Shown: positions 24,900-37,218 of the stretch, piece by piece
Layout: each line of letters begins with the position of its first letter
Numbering within the stretch: position 1 is the first letter of the stretch
DNA from: Medicago truncatula
Taxonomy: Eukaryota > Streptophyta > Magnoliopsida > Fabales > Fabaceae
Assembly (NCBI RefSeq): GCF_003473485.1
Contig: NC_053048.1
Coordinates: 50,651,755-50,715,754, forward strand
Direction: 5' to 3'
DNA: 64,000 nt
Program-made: the position numbers and the translations under genes
Notes under the pieces: generated by a model
Databases searched by the model: none
What the model was told of the DNA's origin: nothing
Seen by the model: only the letters and a program-made list of their open reading frames with translations

Positions 24900-26295
24900 A
24901 TCTTATGGTTATTGTGAGCTCTGAGTTTGAGGCTTTACCTGATCCTAGCGAGTCCCCATTACATAGTTCACCTACATTTTTATCATATAGATAACACTAC
25001 TTATAATTATTTGATCAAGAAAACTACAAAATATTTGCTCAATTAAGTCCATCATCGATGAACCACCATAAACTATAATTAAGAGTTATTAGATCAATCA
25101 AGAGTATAGATTCTATTGTACACTATATGCACTATATCTTTTTATCTCTTGTCTCCCATCTTCATCTTTCATTTTCGATTTAAAAATCATTCATGTTTCA
25201 TTATTCTCATTGAAATTATGAAGATGAAGGGTTTATTTTTAAATTATCAAATTATTTTATGCATTGAATTTGAATATAATCAAGGGAGTCATGAATCAAT
25301 TTTGTAGAGAGGGGACCATACGTGTAACAAATTGTTACTTAAATTTGCTTAACCAAAAATGGTGAGGAGAAACGTACTCGAGAAAGCATAAATGCTTATT
25401 AAAATAGAAAAATAAAAAATGGTGCACATCCATATTTCCATTGCACACCTTCTATTAAGGCTTAAATCATTATTATGTTTTAGTGTGTCGAGGTTAGAAT
25501 AATCTATGACAGAAACCATCTTGTGCAGAATTTTGGTTAGAAAGGAACTGGGAAGAGAAAAGGAAAAGGACGTAATTGTGTGTACCAATGTAAAGTTGTT
25601 CTATTTTTTATTTTTAACAAAATCTAACCATTAATTAAATCTAACGTTATTTTATTCATGGTCCACCGGTGAGGGACTTAATTATAACCACACCCTAGAA
25701 TCCATCCAAAATATGTTTATAAAAGAGAAAAAATAACAACAATATGAAGCTCAATGGAATTTAACTTAATACACCCCACAATTATACCTATACCCTCCCA
25801 AAACAAATAAACTACTCAAAGCTGAGGCCCATTATCATCATTGACGAAAGACAAAAAGCAACAACCGCTACAGTCTTTGAAGTTGAATCAGAAACAAGTT
25901 GGATAGATCGGAGTAACTCAGCTAAAGCTTCCCGGGGAAACGCGATCGGAGTTTCTCGTCGGCCGGCAGAAACAAAGCTAGAAACGCGTCCAGGTTTTCC
26001 TTTCTTCTTTTTTCTTTTCTTACAAAATTTGGATGTGATTCCACCGCAAATTATGTCAGCGCTGGGATCTCGCACCTCAAACGCCACTTTGGACCGATAT
26101 TCCCCAATGGGGTGCTAAAGCACAACATATTAGAGCCAATTATAAATCTTGTTAGTTTCTTAGATGATATTTGCTACTAATTGCACAATTTGATTTCTGA
26201 ACAATATAAATTATAAACTTGGTTTGCTTGCATCTTGATATGTAATTATTTTCTTCATCTTAATTCTAATTTCAAGCAGGTTTTGGATAGAGTTT
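24900..26295. other. intergenic and presumed 5' leader region of the SAM-domain gene
   Basis: Mostly AT-rich. The part about 25830-26100 is noticeably GC-richer and open on both strands. It could be a non-coding first exon of the following plus-strand gene: a possible donor CCAG|GTTTTC near 25993 and a possible acceptor TTTCAAGCAG near 26279 would suit. This is inference only. Confidence 0.35.
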
Positions 26296-26379
26296 TTGTA
26301 TGTAATTATTTTCATATCAAATGAAACCTTGAGTTCTGTTAGTGAGTTAATGTTATATCGTCAACCAGGTTCTCCGATA

Positions 26380-27105
26380 ATGGCAAAAACAAATAAAAAG
26401 CGCCCAGAAAAACTTCATCTAGAGGATGATGATTGGATTATAGTTAAAAAGCAGAGAGTGATAATTCTTGTTCCTGCTGCATCTGAAAGATCCTCAACAG
26501 AAAATGAAGAGGTGAATCACATTCATCCTATGCCTCTTGTAATGTCAGGTAACCTCCAGAAACTTCCCACGGAGACACCTAACGAAAATCCTTCTAGTAA
26601 TGAACAAGATAAGGCCGTTTCATTGGCTGTCCAAAAGAAGATTCATACTGTGAGAAGAGCTCCTCCTCCACTATTACCTAAATCACCTTCAGCCAATCCA
26701 CCATTTGTAGATCAAAGAATAGAATCGGAAAATCCACATCAAGTGAGTAGTTTTAAACCCCACAGGTTAGTTGGAGTATCAAATACATCAAAAACTATTA
26801 AGCAGCCCAGAACATTATTTGCACCTAGAAGGTTCTCCAACTTTACAACTTTGGATCGAGGTTTGAGAGCATCAAATCTCGAGAGGAAGCTTGAAAGAGC
26901 TGGTGGGTTGAACAAGTGGCTGGCTTCACTTGGACTGGAGCAGTTTGTGAGAATGTTTCAAGGGAAGATTATCAGTAAGTATCAGCTGGTGAATCTGACC
27001 ATGAAAAAACTCAAGGATATGGGTGCCAATGCGGTGGGACCTCGCAGGAAACTAATCCACGCCATGGACTGTGTTTGCCAGCCATATTGCTTTGAGGCCT
27101 TGTAG
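26380..27105 (+). CDS. SAM-domain-containing protein
   Basis: Single-exon coding region of 241 aa from the ATG at 26380; an in-frame ATG at 26296 would add 28 residues but lies in A/T-rich sequence of leader character. The first 170 residues are low-complexity, basic and proline-rich, starting MAKTNKKRPEK and including RRAPPPLLPKSP. The last 70 residues are a sterile alpha motif domain: GLNKWLASLGLEQFVRMF, then LTMKKLKDMGANAVGPRRKL. SAM domains mediate protein-protein or RNA contacts. Plant proteins of this architecture exist, but I know no assigned function. No signal peptide or membrane segment. Confidence 0.85.
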   Translation: MAKTNKKRPEKLHLEDDDWIIVKKQRVIILVPAASERSSTENEEVNHIHPMPLVMSGNLQKLPTETPNENPSSNEQDKAVSLAVQKKIHTVRRAPPPLLPKSPSANPPFVDQRIESENPHQVSSFKPHRLVGVSNTSKTIKQPRTLFAPRRFSNFTTLDRGLRASNLERKLERAGGLNKWLASLGLEQFVRMFQGKIISKYQLVNLTMKKLKDMGANAVGPRRKLIHAMDCVCQPYCFEAL

Positions 27106-27664
27106 AAGTCTGAGTCTGTAGGATATTGAAAATTTGAAATTATATACACCACATCCCAGGACATGGTACTAATGTAAAACCTGGTTTTTGGATGCTCTTC
27201 TGATCATGGCGCTCGAGTCTCAAATAGTGTTTGAATAGATTTCTACTATTGTATTAGTTGTATATACTTATGATTCATGAATTATGAGCAAATATTCTAA
27301 ATGAGTGAGTGAGGGAGGTTCACTCTGATATATTGTGTTTGGTTGAAATATAGAGGAATGATTCTCCTTTTCTTTTCCTTTTAAAGAAAAAAAGTATATC
27401 TATTTTTGTTTGGTTCACGACAAGGAGATAGAAACTTTGATGATATGATTTTTACACCTTATGACATTTAATGTGTCACTGCATCTAGATTTTTAAAAAG
27501 GTGTCCCTCCCTCCAAATTATGCTGACATTGGAAGGGAACCATCTTTGAATCTGAAGTAACTCTCTTTCCCCTTTCCTAAAAAAAAGCTAAATAAACAGT
27601 AAGATTAAAATAATTTCGCTCTTCCTTTTCATCTTATCTCAACTAACTAAGTAACGTTGTAAGT

Positions 27665-27799
27665 GTCTGCAATTCCTAGCTCAGTCCGTTAAATTGCCGA
27701 AATTGTTAGGCTAGATGTCGTAATTGAGATTTAAATTCCGACTCTCCACCTGTGTATACGAGTTTCTAATATCTATTATCATTTCGTCTATTAAAAAAA
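27665..27799 (+). mobile_element. SINE with 13-bp target-site duplication
   Basis: A box A-like CTAGCTCAGTCCGTT and a decayed box B (GATTTAAATTCCGA) precede a body ending in CTATTAAAAAAA. TAACGTTGTAAGT at 27652-27664 and TAATGTTGTAAGT at 27800-27812 flank it, differing by C to T at one CpG. Confidence 0.8.
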
Positions 27800-28325
27800 T
27801 AATGTTGTAAGTTAATTTGCATAAAGTATAAATGTAAAATTATTTTTGTATATGCATCTTACTTGACACTTGTCATGGAATACAAAGAAGATAATCCTGC
27901 TAGTAATGAAACTTAATTGTTTATTAAATCCTTGTTGTAGTATATTTTTTTAACAGCAAATGAAACTTTTATTGATAATTAAAAGAAACTGAAACAAGTA
28001 CAAGCGGTACTAAACCAAACACATGTATATAAAGTACATGTAGTACCTTGTTGTAGTCAAATGAGAAGTGTATGCTTGGTTTGTATGCATCTGATGTTGG
28101 TCTACCCCGTCGTACTGGAAGCTTCTCTTGGTCGTGTCAGTGAACTTCTTGTGGAGACCGGAGAGACAACAACTCTGAAATTTTTCCAACATAGAGATTT
28201 GTAATATGTGACCTTTGGTACATGGTGATTAATCAAGTTAAGTAGATTCAAAATGCTCTAGAACAATTTCGTCATTTGAATCAAAATTTGAGCACAATTT
28301 GTTGTTGTTGAATTTAAAATGAATA

Positions 28326-28446
28326 TTTTTTTTTGAAGAAGCTAAATTAGTCCACCCAAATTGATACCGGAGAGATTCGAACCTGAGATCTCGAGGAGGA
28401 CCACGCTCCTAGGTCCCAAGTCAATACCATCAGGCCAACCCAAGTG
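28326..28446 (-). mobile_element. tRNA-derived SINE, minus orientation
   Basis: Minus strand: a TTGGGTTGGCCTGATGGTAT head, a GGTTCGAATCTCTCCGG box B and a tail ending in an A-run (T-run at 28326-28334). GAATTTAAAATGAATA at 28310-28325 and GATTTTAAAAAAAATA at 28447-28462 are a likely, diverged target-site duplication. Confidence 0.8.
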
Positions 28447-28639
28447 GATTTTAAAAAAAATAGCTTCAACTTATTTTAATGGTGTTGGTGCTCATTCTTG
28501 CACTAACATAGCCTCAACTTGTGGTGGTCTCAACCGTCACCACCATGGTTGCGTCATTTTTGCATTAAGAACCTTATTTTGTAATTGGCTCTCTTTTTAT
28601 CTACAACATGGTTAGAAGAAGGTCATAACATCTATACTC

Positions 28640-29470
28640 AGGGGTGACCTTAAGCACAGGCTGAATGGGCGTCGCTCATGCACCCATTTTTTAAGGACAC
28701 ATATTATTGTTTTTATTTAGTACTTGGTAATTTTTTTTAGAAAATCTTGTTTATGAATAAATCTTTTTTGCAAAACAAAAATGTAGGAAGATAAACATTT
28801 GAATAAATTAAAAAATACACAATTGTATTGATTCAACCAAAAGTATCAAAAGTCTTAGAACTTGTCCTGCCAACACTCATCTTTTCCCCCGCTGCTTAAG
28901 GAAGTATGTGCGCCATGCTTCACGTTGTGGATTGAGCCATATCTATTTTTTTTTTTCTTTCAAGAGAAACAAATAAGTGTGTTCATATTTTGTCAAAAAA
29001 TAAAATAAGTGTGTTTATATGCATTTTCTTTTGTTGTATGATCTTATAAATTTTCTTTTGTTGTATGATGCTCGAAAATAAATAAGTTTGTTCAGTTTTA
29101 TTTGTTGTATGATCCTCTTACAAGTAAGTGTGTTCACTTTTCTTTCTAATTAATGCAAGGCCTCTTTCATTAAAAAAATAAATAAATCATGAAGTTATTT
29201 TATTATATTAAAATATACTTCTCTAAATAAATATCTATATTGTAAAATATATTTTTAGATAAGCATCTCTGCAGTAAAATATGATTCATTAGATATCTAT
29301 AAATATATTCTTTCATAGAAGTATAAAATACAAGTTTGTCAAAAATCCCTAAAAAAAAAAAGTTTGTCAAAAATAAAAAGTACATTAACTTCCATTTTTA
29401 AAAAATCAAAACATTACATTTGGTCAAAAAATTGTACCAAAAAAAATTAAAATATTTGGTTAAAAAGAAA
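28640..29470. other. intergenic, nothing recognised
   Basis: AT-rich. A repeated phrase TTTTGTTGTATGAT near 29029-29070 is a local short repeat. No gene on either strand. Confidence 0.45.
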
Positions 29471-29479
29471 GACATTAAG

Positions 29480-30262
29480 TGTGTGTTTAGTTCAGCTTTG
29501 GATATAATTGATTCTGAGATAATTGATTTTGATAAAATTGATTATGACATAATTAATTTATGTTTGGATACAATAATGCAGAATTGTTTAAACAAACTGA
29601 ATATTATTTGGATAGTTTTTATCAAAATTGCTTTTGAATGTATAATTACTAAAATGGACATAGCTAAATTCAAGTAAATGTACATAGTTGAGTGTATATG
29701 TAGATCGATACTAAATGTATTTATATTATTTAAAACATAATAAATATGATCATTAATCTAATTTCTTTTACAAAATATTTGTACATAAATTTTATATTTT
29801 TTGATAAATATATTTAAGTTAATAATACTAGAGTTAGTTGTCAAAAATGATAAAAATATAGCATAAAAGAAAGGTAAACGAAAAAAGACAGTAAATCTGA
29901 ATAGGGACACTGCAAAGGAAAATCCAAAACTTGATAACTCGTGACCATAAACATTTTTGGGGGCTAATTTGGTTCGTTAAATTTTCTGATTAAATTTGGT
30001 TCATCAAATTAATTACAAAGCAAAAAGAAGGAGAATTATAAAAGGCAATAAAGGAAAATAATAGGTTGTAATAATCAAAATATAAAATTTAATGTAGAAT
30101 TGATTCTAGGAAAGTCAAAGGTTAGAAATTGTAGCTTTAAGAAAAATTGCTTTTGGAGGATAGAATGAATTCTGAAAAGCTAAAACAAACAACATTGAAA
30201 ATTCAATTTTCACTTTTGAGGTTTATAGAAGTAATTCTTGTTGTTGAAAAGCCAAAACAAAC
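29480..30262. mobile_element. TIR element, about 0.75 kb, non-coding
   Basis: The left end GTGTGTTTAGTTCAGCTTTG is mirrored on the right by sequences reading AAAGCTAAAACAAACAAC (about 30177) and AAAAGCCAAAACAAACATAT (about 30247), so there may be two nested right ends. The interior is AT-rich without a transposase. Confidence 0.5.
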
Positions 30263-30274
30263 ATATACTAAAGC

Positions 30275-30622
30275 TTTGATTGGGAGTTTGGAGGGGAGGG
30301 GAGGGCTTTGGGGGGTTGAAAATATATAGAAAAATGGACAAAAAATTCAATTTTTTTGAAAGAACATTTTTTTAGAGAATGATAAACTACTACTTATGAT
30401 TAATATATTTTTAATTTTAAGAATATTATAACAACATAGATTGAATTTGAAAAATTCATATAAACCCTCCCCAATATAATTTTTGAGTTTCTCCAAATGA
30501 GGTAGATTTTTTATTATAAGTAAAAAATGAACTCTCCTCTCAATATTTTTTATTTCTTCCACTTACTCATCTCTTTTTTCGAAAATCCTCCCCTCCCCGC
30601 CCTTCCAAACTCCGAAACTAAT
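30275..30622. mobile_element. MITE with G-rich/C-rich ends
   Basis: The left end TTGGGAGTTTGGAGGGGAGG pairs with the right end CCTCCCCTCCCCGCCCTTCC followed by AAACTCCGAAACTAA. About 350 bp, AT-rich centre. CTAAAG occurs just outside both ends and may be the target-site duplication. Confidence 0.65.
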
Positions 30623-30629
30623 CCTAAAG

Positions 30630-31166
30630 AAACCAACTTAACTGAGTTGACGATGACGTAATATATGAACTGGAATTTGGAAAACACCAACTTACTAATG
30701 ACAGATTTAGAATTTCTAGCTTACATACTTGACAAAAAAAGAGAAAAAAAAGATAAGGCAATTAGTCTCTTCTTGCTGTAATGACTAATGATGATTCCGG
30801 TTTTGGAAAAAAATCGTCGTTTTCTGGTAACTAATTAACGCGTTGAATTTGGGTGGTTGTTTACCGTACAGGAAATAAGCGCTGGCGCTGGATCATCCAC
30901 ATGCATTCACCTTCATAACTCTCCGTCTTCATTCTCTTCACGGTAATTTCTCAAATCATTTTCACACTAATCATTCAATTTTTTTCTTTACGCATAATCA
31001 TTTCCTTTTGGTTACAAATCCATTCATTTTCAACTTTCTCAAATCGGAAACACACGTGCTTCTGAATCTATAACATGGCGATGAACCCTAATTTTACTTA
31101 AATTCCCAATTTTTCATAAATTTGGATACCCCAATTGCGTGTTAGTATCAATATTTCGACAAAAAA
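30630..31166. other. upstream region of the amino acid transporter gene
   Basis: Presumed promoter and 5' UTR. Pyrimidine-rich stretches around 30900-31060 suit a plant leader. No single TATA box assigned. Confidence 0.35.
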
Positions 31167-33760
31167 ATGGATCACGAAACCCCTTTGTTATCTTCCAAAA
31201 GAGCTTCAAAGCTTCAAACTTTAGGGAATATCATCGTTACTGTAGTTGGAACTGGTGTTTTGGGTTTACCCTTTGCTTTTCGGATCGCCGGTTGGGTTGC
31301 TGGTTCGCTTGGTGTTGCTATCGTTGGCATTTCTACCTATTATTGCATGCTTCTACTTGTGGGTCATCTTTGCTTTTTCTCTCTATTTTGCTTTTGAAAA
31401 TTTTAATTTTTATGCATAATCTTTTTCTGCTGATTAAAAAAATGAACATAGAATTTGATTCACTTAGGTTTGAATCTATTGGCTATAGCTCAGATAGCTT
31501 TGGAATCTTTGTGCTTTCACTGACAATTAAGAACTTTGTACCTCAGAAACAAATCTGATTTTTTTTAATTGTTTTGAGAAAGAGATCATAACTAATAATT
31601 GTTTTATTCCACTACTTTAACAATGTTATAATTCTATCTAATTTATGTCCTTTTTATTTTTTGCTACTATTCTTTTTTATTGGGGTATGTTTTGTTTACT
31701 TCACTGACTTGGTCCAACTTATATTAGATTATTCCATTACTAAAAGGAACCAATTTAAAGTAATAATATTTAATTTTGCAGTTCCTGCTATTATTATGCG
31801 TGATGCATTTATTGATCTTGGCCGTCGATTGCAAAACAATAGTCAACGTGTAATGTAAGTCGACCGATGTGAAATCGATGGATGAGATCAATTAATGCAT
31901 GTAACACTGTGTTTCATTATATGCAGGGAATTCGGTTCCTGAGTTGTCATTGCATGGTTTGATTTTTATATTACATTGATACAGGTTTGGTGCAGAGATA
32001 AGTTGGCATCAGAAGAACCATTAGTGGAATCAAGATCGTATGGAGACCTGGGTTATAGATGCTATGGAATATTGGGTCGGTATCTGACAGAATTTATAAT
32101 TGTGGTAGCACAATGTGCAGGAGCTATTGCGTATTTGGTATTTATTGGGCAAAACCTTGATTCTGTTTTCCAAAAATATGGACCCTCACTTGCCTCCTAC
32201 ATATTTATGCTAGTACCAGTTGAAATTGGGATGTCATGGATAGGCAGCTTATCAGCTTTAGCACCATTTAGCATTTTTGCTGATGTGTGCAATGTCCTAG
32301 CTATGGGAATTGTAGTGAAGGAAGATGTACAAGTGGCCTTAGAGGATGGGTTTTCGTTTAGAGAAAGGACGGCAATCACGTCAAACATTGGGGGGTTGCC
32401 ATTTGCAGCAGGCATGGCTGTTTTTTGTTTTGAGGGGTTTGGAATGACACTTGCCCTAGAGAATTCTATGAAGGATAAAGCTAAATTCCCAAAATTGCTG
32501 GCTCAGACTTTTAGCGGGATAACACTCGTATACATTCTTTTTGGGTTATGTGGTTACATGGCTTTTGGTGAAGAAACTAGAGACATTGTGACCCTTAATC
32601 TCCCTAGGAGCTGGTCATCTCTTTCCGTACAGGTAATGACATTCATATTTTGAGATGCCATGTATATTTTTTCTTTCACATTATTGCTTTGATCATTCTC
32701 TAAATACAAAGCAATTATCAGTTACATAGAATAGAATTGACAATGACATTGCATTCTTGAATCTGATTGAACCTCTTCTCATGCTGTTTGTTCAATCCAT
32801 GTTATTTGAGTATACTGCTGGTACCTACCTAGTGCTTGAAGCTGATGATGGTATTTGGTTGCTATAACTATATGGTCTTCACTTTTGGGTTGTATGTGTC
32901 AATTGGTGTCCTGTCAGTTAATCTGTTTTACATGAAATCATTCTTCCTAAATTCTGTCCACCGAGTGTCTGTTTGTCTATGCGGTCACATCTTGGACACA
33001 AAAACTTGCAGTGGCGTTGAGTCCAACATGCTTACAAGCACGTTCTATACATAAACTAACACATTCTAACTCTAAGTGTAGCATATTTAGTTGCGTATGT
33101 CTTCCTTTGGATAGCACATATTATGTGCATTGCAAATTTATCCTTAGACATGTCTACGACAAACCAATCATGTGCATTGGAAATTTGTCCTTAGACATGT
33201 CTACAACAAACAACTTTACATATTAACATCTCCAATTTTAGGGATTACAGTTATAAAGTGCATGAGAAAGCTTCCATTGCTAGGAGTTCATAATATTTCG
33301 TTGTTTTTCTTCAAAATTTCGTTATATTTCCTATTGGTCAATGTTTAACTTCTAGCATTTTATATGATGATGACAGGTAGGATTGTGCCTGGGGCTTATG
33401 TTCACATTCCCAATCATGTTACACCCAATTAATGAGATTGTAGAAGGAAAACTCAAAATCATACGCAGAAACAATAATGATTCAATAAGACTAGGAAAAA
33501 TTACAGTATACATCAGTCGTGCTATTGTGGTGGTTGTGCTGGCTGTCATAGCTTCATTTGTGCCAGAATTTGGTGTATTTGCCTCATTTGTGGGGAGTAC
33601 CTTGTGTGCAATGCTTTCTTTTGTTTTGCCAGCCACATTTCACCTAAAATTATTTGGCTCTTCTCTATGCCTCTGGCAAAAGGTCCTTGATTATATTGTG
33701 TTAATCAGTGGATTATTTTTTGCTGTTTATGGAACTTACAACACAATTGTTGGAATTTGA
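31167..33760 (+). CDS. AVT3: vacuolar-type amino acid transporter, AVT3-like
   Basis: Member of the AAAP family (Pfam Aa_trans); plant AVT3 proteins export neutral amino acids from the vacuole. Three exons, 31167-31358, 31985-32632 and 33377-33760, give 1224 nt (407 aa) in one frame, close to the family length. The N-terminus MDHETPLLSSKRASK is followed at once by the first helix, with the family motif GTGVLGLPFAF. Further hydrophobic helices include AQCAGAIAYLVFIGQNLD, GGLPFAAGMAVFCFEGFG (internal family signature), YILFGLCGYMAFGEETRD, GLMFTFPIMLHP and the C-terminal IVLISGLFFAVYGTYNTI. I see about 10-11 membrane segments. The donor after codon 64 (CTT|GTGGGT) lacks a perfect consensus but is the only frame-keeping choice. 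No frame damage. Confidence 0.9.
33123..33216. repeat. 47-bp tandem duplication in AVT3-like intron 2
   Basis: Units beginning ATGTGCATTG at 33123 and 33170 share about 43 of 47 bases, including CCTTAGACATGTCTAC. Confidence 0.8.
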
Positions 33761-35872
33761 TGCATATATTGTAGAGATACATTTATTTACTCCTGTTTAA
33801 GCTTTTATACAACTCAAACAGTGATTTTATGTATCATAAATAAGTGTCAGTTAATGAAAGTGGCTTATTTTATAATTCAGAATGCTTAAGCAAGTTCTGT
33901 TCCTATTTACATTTTTTAAAAGATCATCAGAGAATTTACCTTCAAATTTATATGCACCATTTTTTTTTCTTCATAATTACATCTGACCACCACAACTTTG
34001 ACAAAAACTATACTTTGAAACTTCAACAAAATCATGGTACCACTGTGATTTCGCCGTCACACGAAGTTGAGATTGAAAATTGTATGATGGAAGTACTTAC
34101 TGTAGCAAATCCAAGTCTCATTTACTATTTAACTTCTTTAGGCTGTGAAACTTGCTTTACAGGACCAAGATGATTTGGTCTGACACAGTAATCGCCGCCA
34201 GATTGCTTTTATCATGTGTGGGACATCACATCAATACTAAACTTGGACACACCCGTAAAGCATGTCCCTTGCAATGATCCTAACTGAATCGGTGAATCTT
34301 TATCTACTAAAGTTGTCCTCACATAACGCCATGGAGTCCTTTTCTTCAACTGTTTCATTATTATTGTTGTATAGTAGTACATGTTCATCAATCTTTGTAA
34401 TTCAGTAATTCTGCTATCCACTCCATTCGTGGATAAGATAGTACTCCTTACCCAATATGAGAACACGTAGCAAATGAAAATTATCTTCATTATAAGCTGA
34501 AAAAAACATAGAACCCCACGCGGAAAGTTGTGTTTGGATTTGGAGAATCCTAAAGGAACTATGTGGTCTCTACTAAGTTCCAAATTGCATACGGCCAAAA
34601 CTACTTACAATCCTACAATTGATGCGTGGATATAATCGATAATCTTTTGACAATATTTTAAAATGGCCCATGTCTTTGTCAAAAAAAATAAAATTAACTA
34701 AGTCTCTCGTCGCATGACAAAATGTTAGAGGTCAAAATTGAACTTTTTTCTTTGATAAAACTGCAGACTATTTTAAAATATTAATAGAGTCAGACTAATT
34801 TGAAAGTGGCTTACAAAGACTTGGTTCAAATTGGTGGTTTACTCATTGATGTATATGTGACTGTTCCATTAAGAAATTTAAATGGATTGATCTTAATCGG
34901 ATACCCTTAAATGTACCGACCATGTTTTGCATCCAATTCATTCAGATCCCAAGTTGTCTTGCAAAAATGAAAAAACACATTATAATGATTGCATATTTAT
35001 GGTTAAGCATTGCATGATGATTTAGTACTATCATATTTTTGTGGGGGAGACATAATGGATGCTCTCAAGAGCTAATGGTTTTCCCACTCATAAAGGCGTA
35101 GACATCCACTCTACTTTTGGCATGGTTCCATCTGTGAAAGAGAAAGAAAACATTGATTCTCATTCTTTATCATACCAGACAAACATAAATTTTAAATTTA
35201 TGATGATAAGAAAAAAGAATTGAGAAAAGAAAAAGCCAAAATAAGTTTTCACGTCGGTTACCTTTTTTTGTTGATTTATAGCCACAACACAAAAGTTGTG
35301 GGTTATTCTTAGTATCTTTAAAAGATTTGCGATTGATAAGCAACAAGATTTTCATGTGAGTAGTGACATGAGTTGATGATATCTTGGATTGTTCTGGCGA
35401 CTCAATCATCAAACCTCCTCCACCGTGCATGAGATTGGATGAATGAGATCAAGTATGAACAATCCAAGATGCACTGATTACTATTCATCCCATATGGCCG
35501 GCCATACAATACTCGTAAAAAATCAATATTTTTATCTTTAACATATTAATTATTTTTTTATCTTTATATTATAATAAATTAAAATAAAAATAATAAAATA
35601 TACTACTGTTTTATAATGTAAGTTTTCCAAATGGAGAGAAGAGGTATGCAGTCCTATAAAATATTGAAGGGTTTTGTTAACGAGTATTCTTTAAAGATTT
35701 TAAATGAAGAAATAATTTTATAAAAAAATCAAAGATTTTGATTTTCGATGCACTGATTACATATGTTTTTATGATAAATTACCATTTAAAGACCTTCACC
35801 AATGCCCTGGGCAACATTTCCCAATAGTTAAAACAGCTAAGTTTTTGTCTTAACATAAAGTAAAAAATGAGT
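33761..35872. other. intergenic, no gene supported
   Basis: 3' flank of the transporter gene, then AT-rich DNA. A 128-residue minus-strand open frame at 34212-34598 has no recognisable motif. Nothing else of note. Confidence 0.45.
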
Positions 35873-37021
35873 AAAATTGCCAATTATCCTCTGAAATTGT
35901 AAGTTTCGTCAATTACCCACCTGAAATTAACAAAACTTCAATTATCCCCCTAAAATTTCACAACGTTAACCAATTTACCCTCTCTGTCAAATTTTTCTGT
36001 TAGTGAACATGACATTTTGCAAATACCCCTGAAGTTTTGCACTTATGTGCAAAATGCCCCCCAAACTTAAAAATTTATATTATTTTTTTCTTAAAAACAA
36101 ACAATTAATAGTTAAATATTAAAACTAACTACTATTAATTTTGAAATTTGGGAAAACTACATGCATATATACATCAAAATAAACTTTAAAATGGGGGAAA
36201 TGTGTATTTTTTAAAGTGACAATAATGAGATGATTTGTGGATTAATTTCAAAGGTAAAGAAATATATGTCTAAGTGTTTGACATTTTTCAATAAGTGTTC
36301 CTCTATACATACCGATCACATATTTCATTTGCTAATGATTTGTGTTTTTTTTTTACATAAATATTATTTAATATGCTATATATGATATGTCAGTCTGATA
36401 ATATTGTGGTGTGAGCTAGATTGTATACGATGAATGATTGTCCCTGCCTGAAACACAATCAAGAAGTTAGAATGAAGTTTTCTATAAAGTGTGTAAACAA
36501 GAACAAATCATATGAAAATATTAGGGGGTTGTGTAGTTTAAATAGTTTGAGCAAATTGTTGAAGGAGTTGGAGGAGTTAAAAGACTAAGATGGTGAAGGA
36601 GAAAATATAAATTTAAAACTGATTATTAATTTGTCTATAAACCCCTAAAAATAATAATTTGTCTATTAGAAATAACCATTATTGTCACTTTAAAAATACA
36701 CATTTTTCCCTTCTTTTGATGTATATATGCATGTAGTTTTTCCAAACTCCAAAATTAATAGTTAGCTTTAATATTTAATCGTTAATTGTTTGTCTTTAAG
36801 AAAAAAATAATATAAATTTTTAAGTTTGGGTGGCATTTTGCACATAAGTGCAAAACTTCAGGGGAGTATTTGCAAAACGTCGTATTCACTAACAGAAAAA
36901 TTTGACACGAAAGGGGTAAATTGATTAACGTTGTGAAATTTCAGAAGGTAATTAAAGTTTTGTTAATTTCAAAGGGGTAATCGAATCGATGAAACTTACA
37001 ATTTTGAGGGTAATTGCCAAA
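35873..37021. mobile_element. 1.15-kb inverted-repeat (foldback) element upstream of the AMP1-like gene
   Basis: A left arm of about 355 bases (35873-36228) is the imperfect complement of the right arm (36675-37021), around a loop of about 445 bases. The outer ends read TTGCCAATTATCCTCTGAAA and, on the other side, the complement of TTGGCAATTACCCTCAAAAT. Deeper in, GTTTTGCACTTATGTGCAAA pairs with its mirror near 36845. Long terminal inverted repeats with no coding suggest a foldback/MULE-like element. The right end lies about 200 bp from the ATG of the next gene. Confidence 0.8.
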
Positions 37022-37218
37022 AGAAAATGCTTCATCTTTTCTTTCCTACTCATAACGCACAACAACAACAACAACAAGCATCACTCTCCTCCAAGCTAAT
37101 AAAAAGATCATTAAGTTAATTAACTTCACCATTGAAAACAAAAAACGCATCACTCTCTTCATCTTCTTGTTCCTCTTCTCCTCCCTCCTCCTGCAACTAC
37201 CCAAAAACACAAGACAAA

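Noticed and set aside
34212-34598. 128-residue minus-strand coding region
   Set aside because: No motif, no splice partners, no good start context. Chance open frame in intergenic DNA.
37132-37218. Extended N-terminus of the AMP1-like protein
   Set aside because: The frame is open but begins with TTG; the first ATG is at 37219 and is followed by the expected membrane segment.
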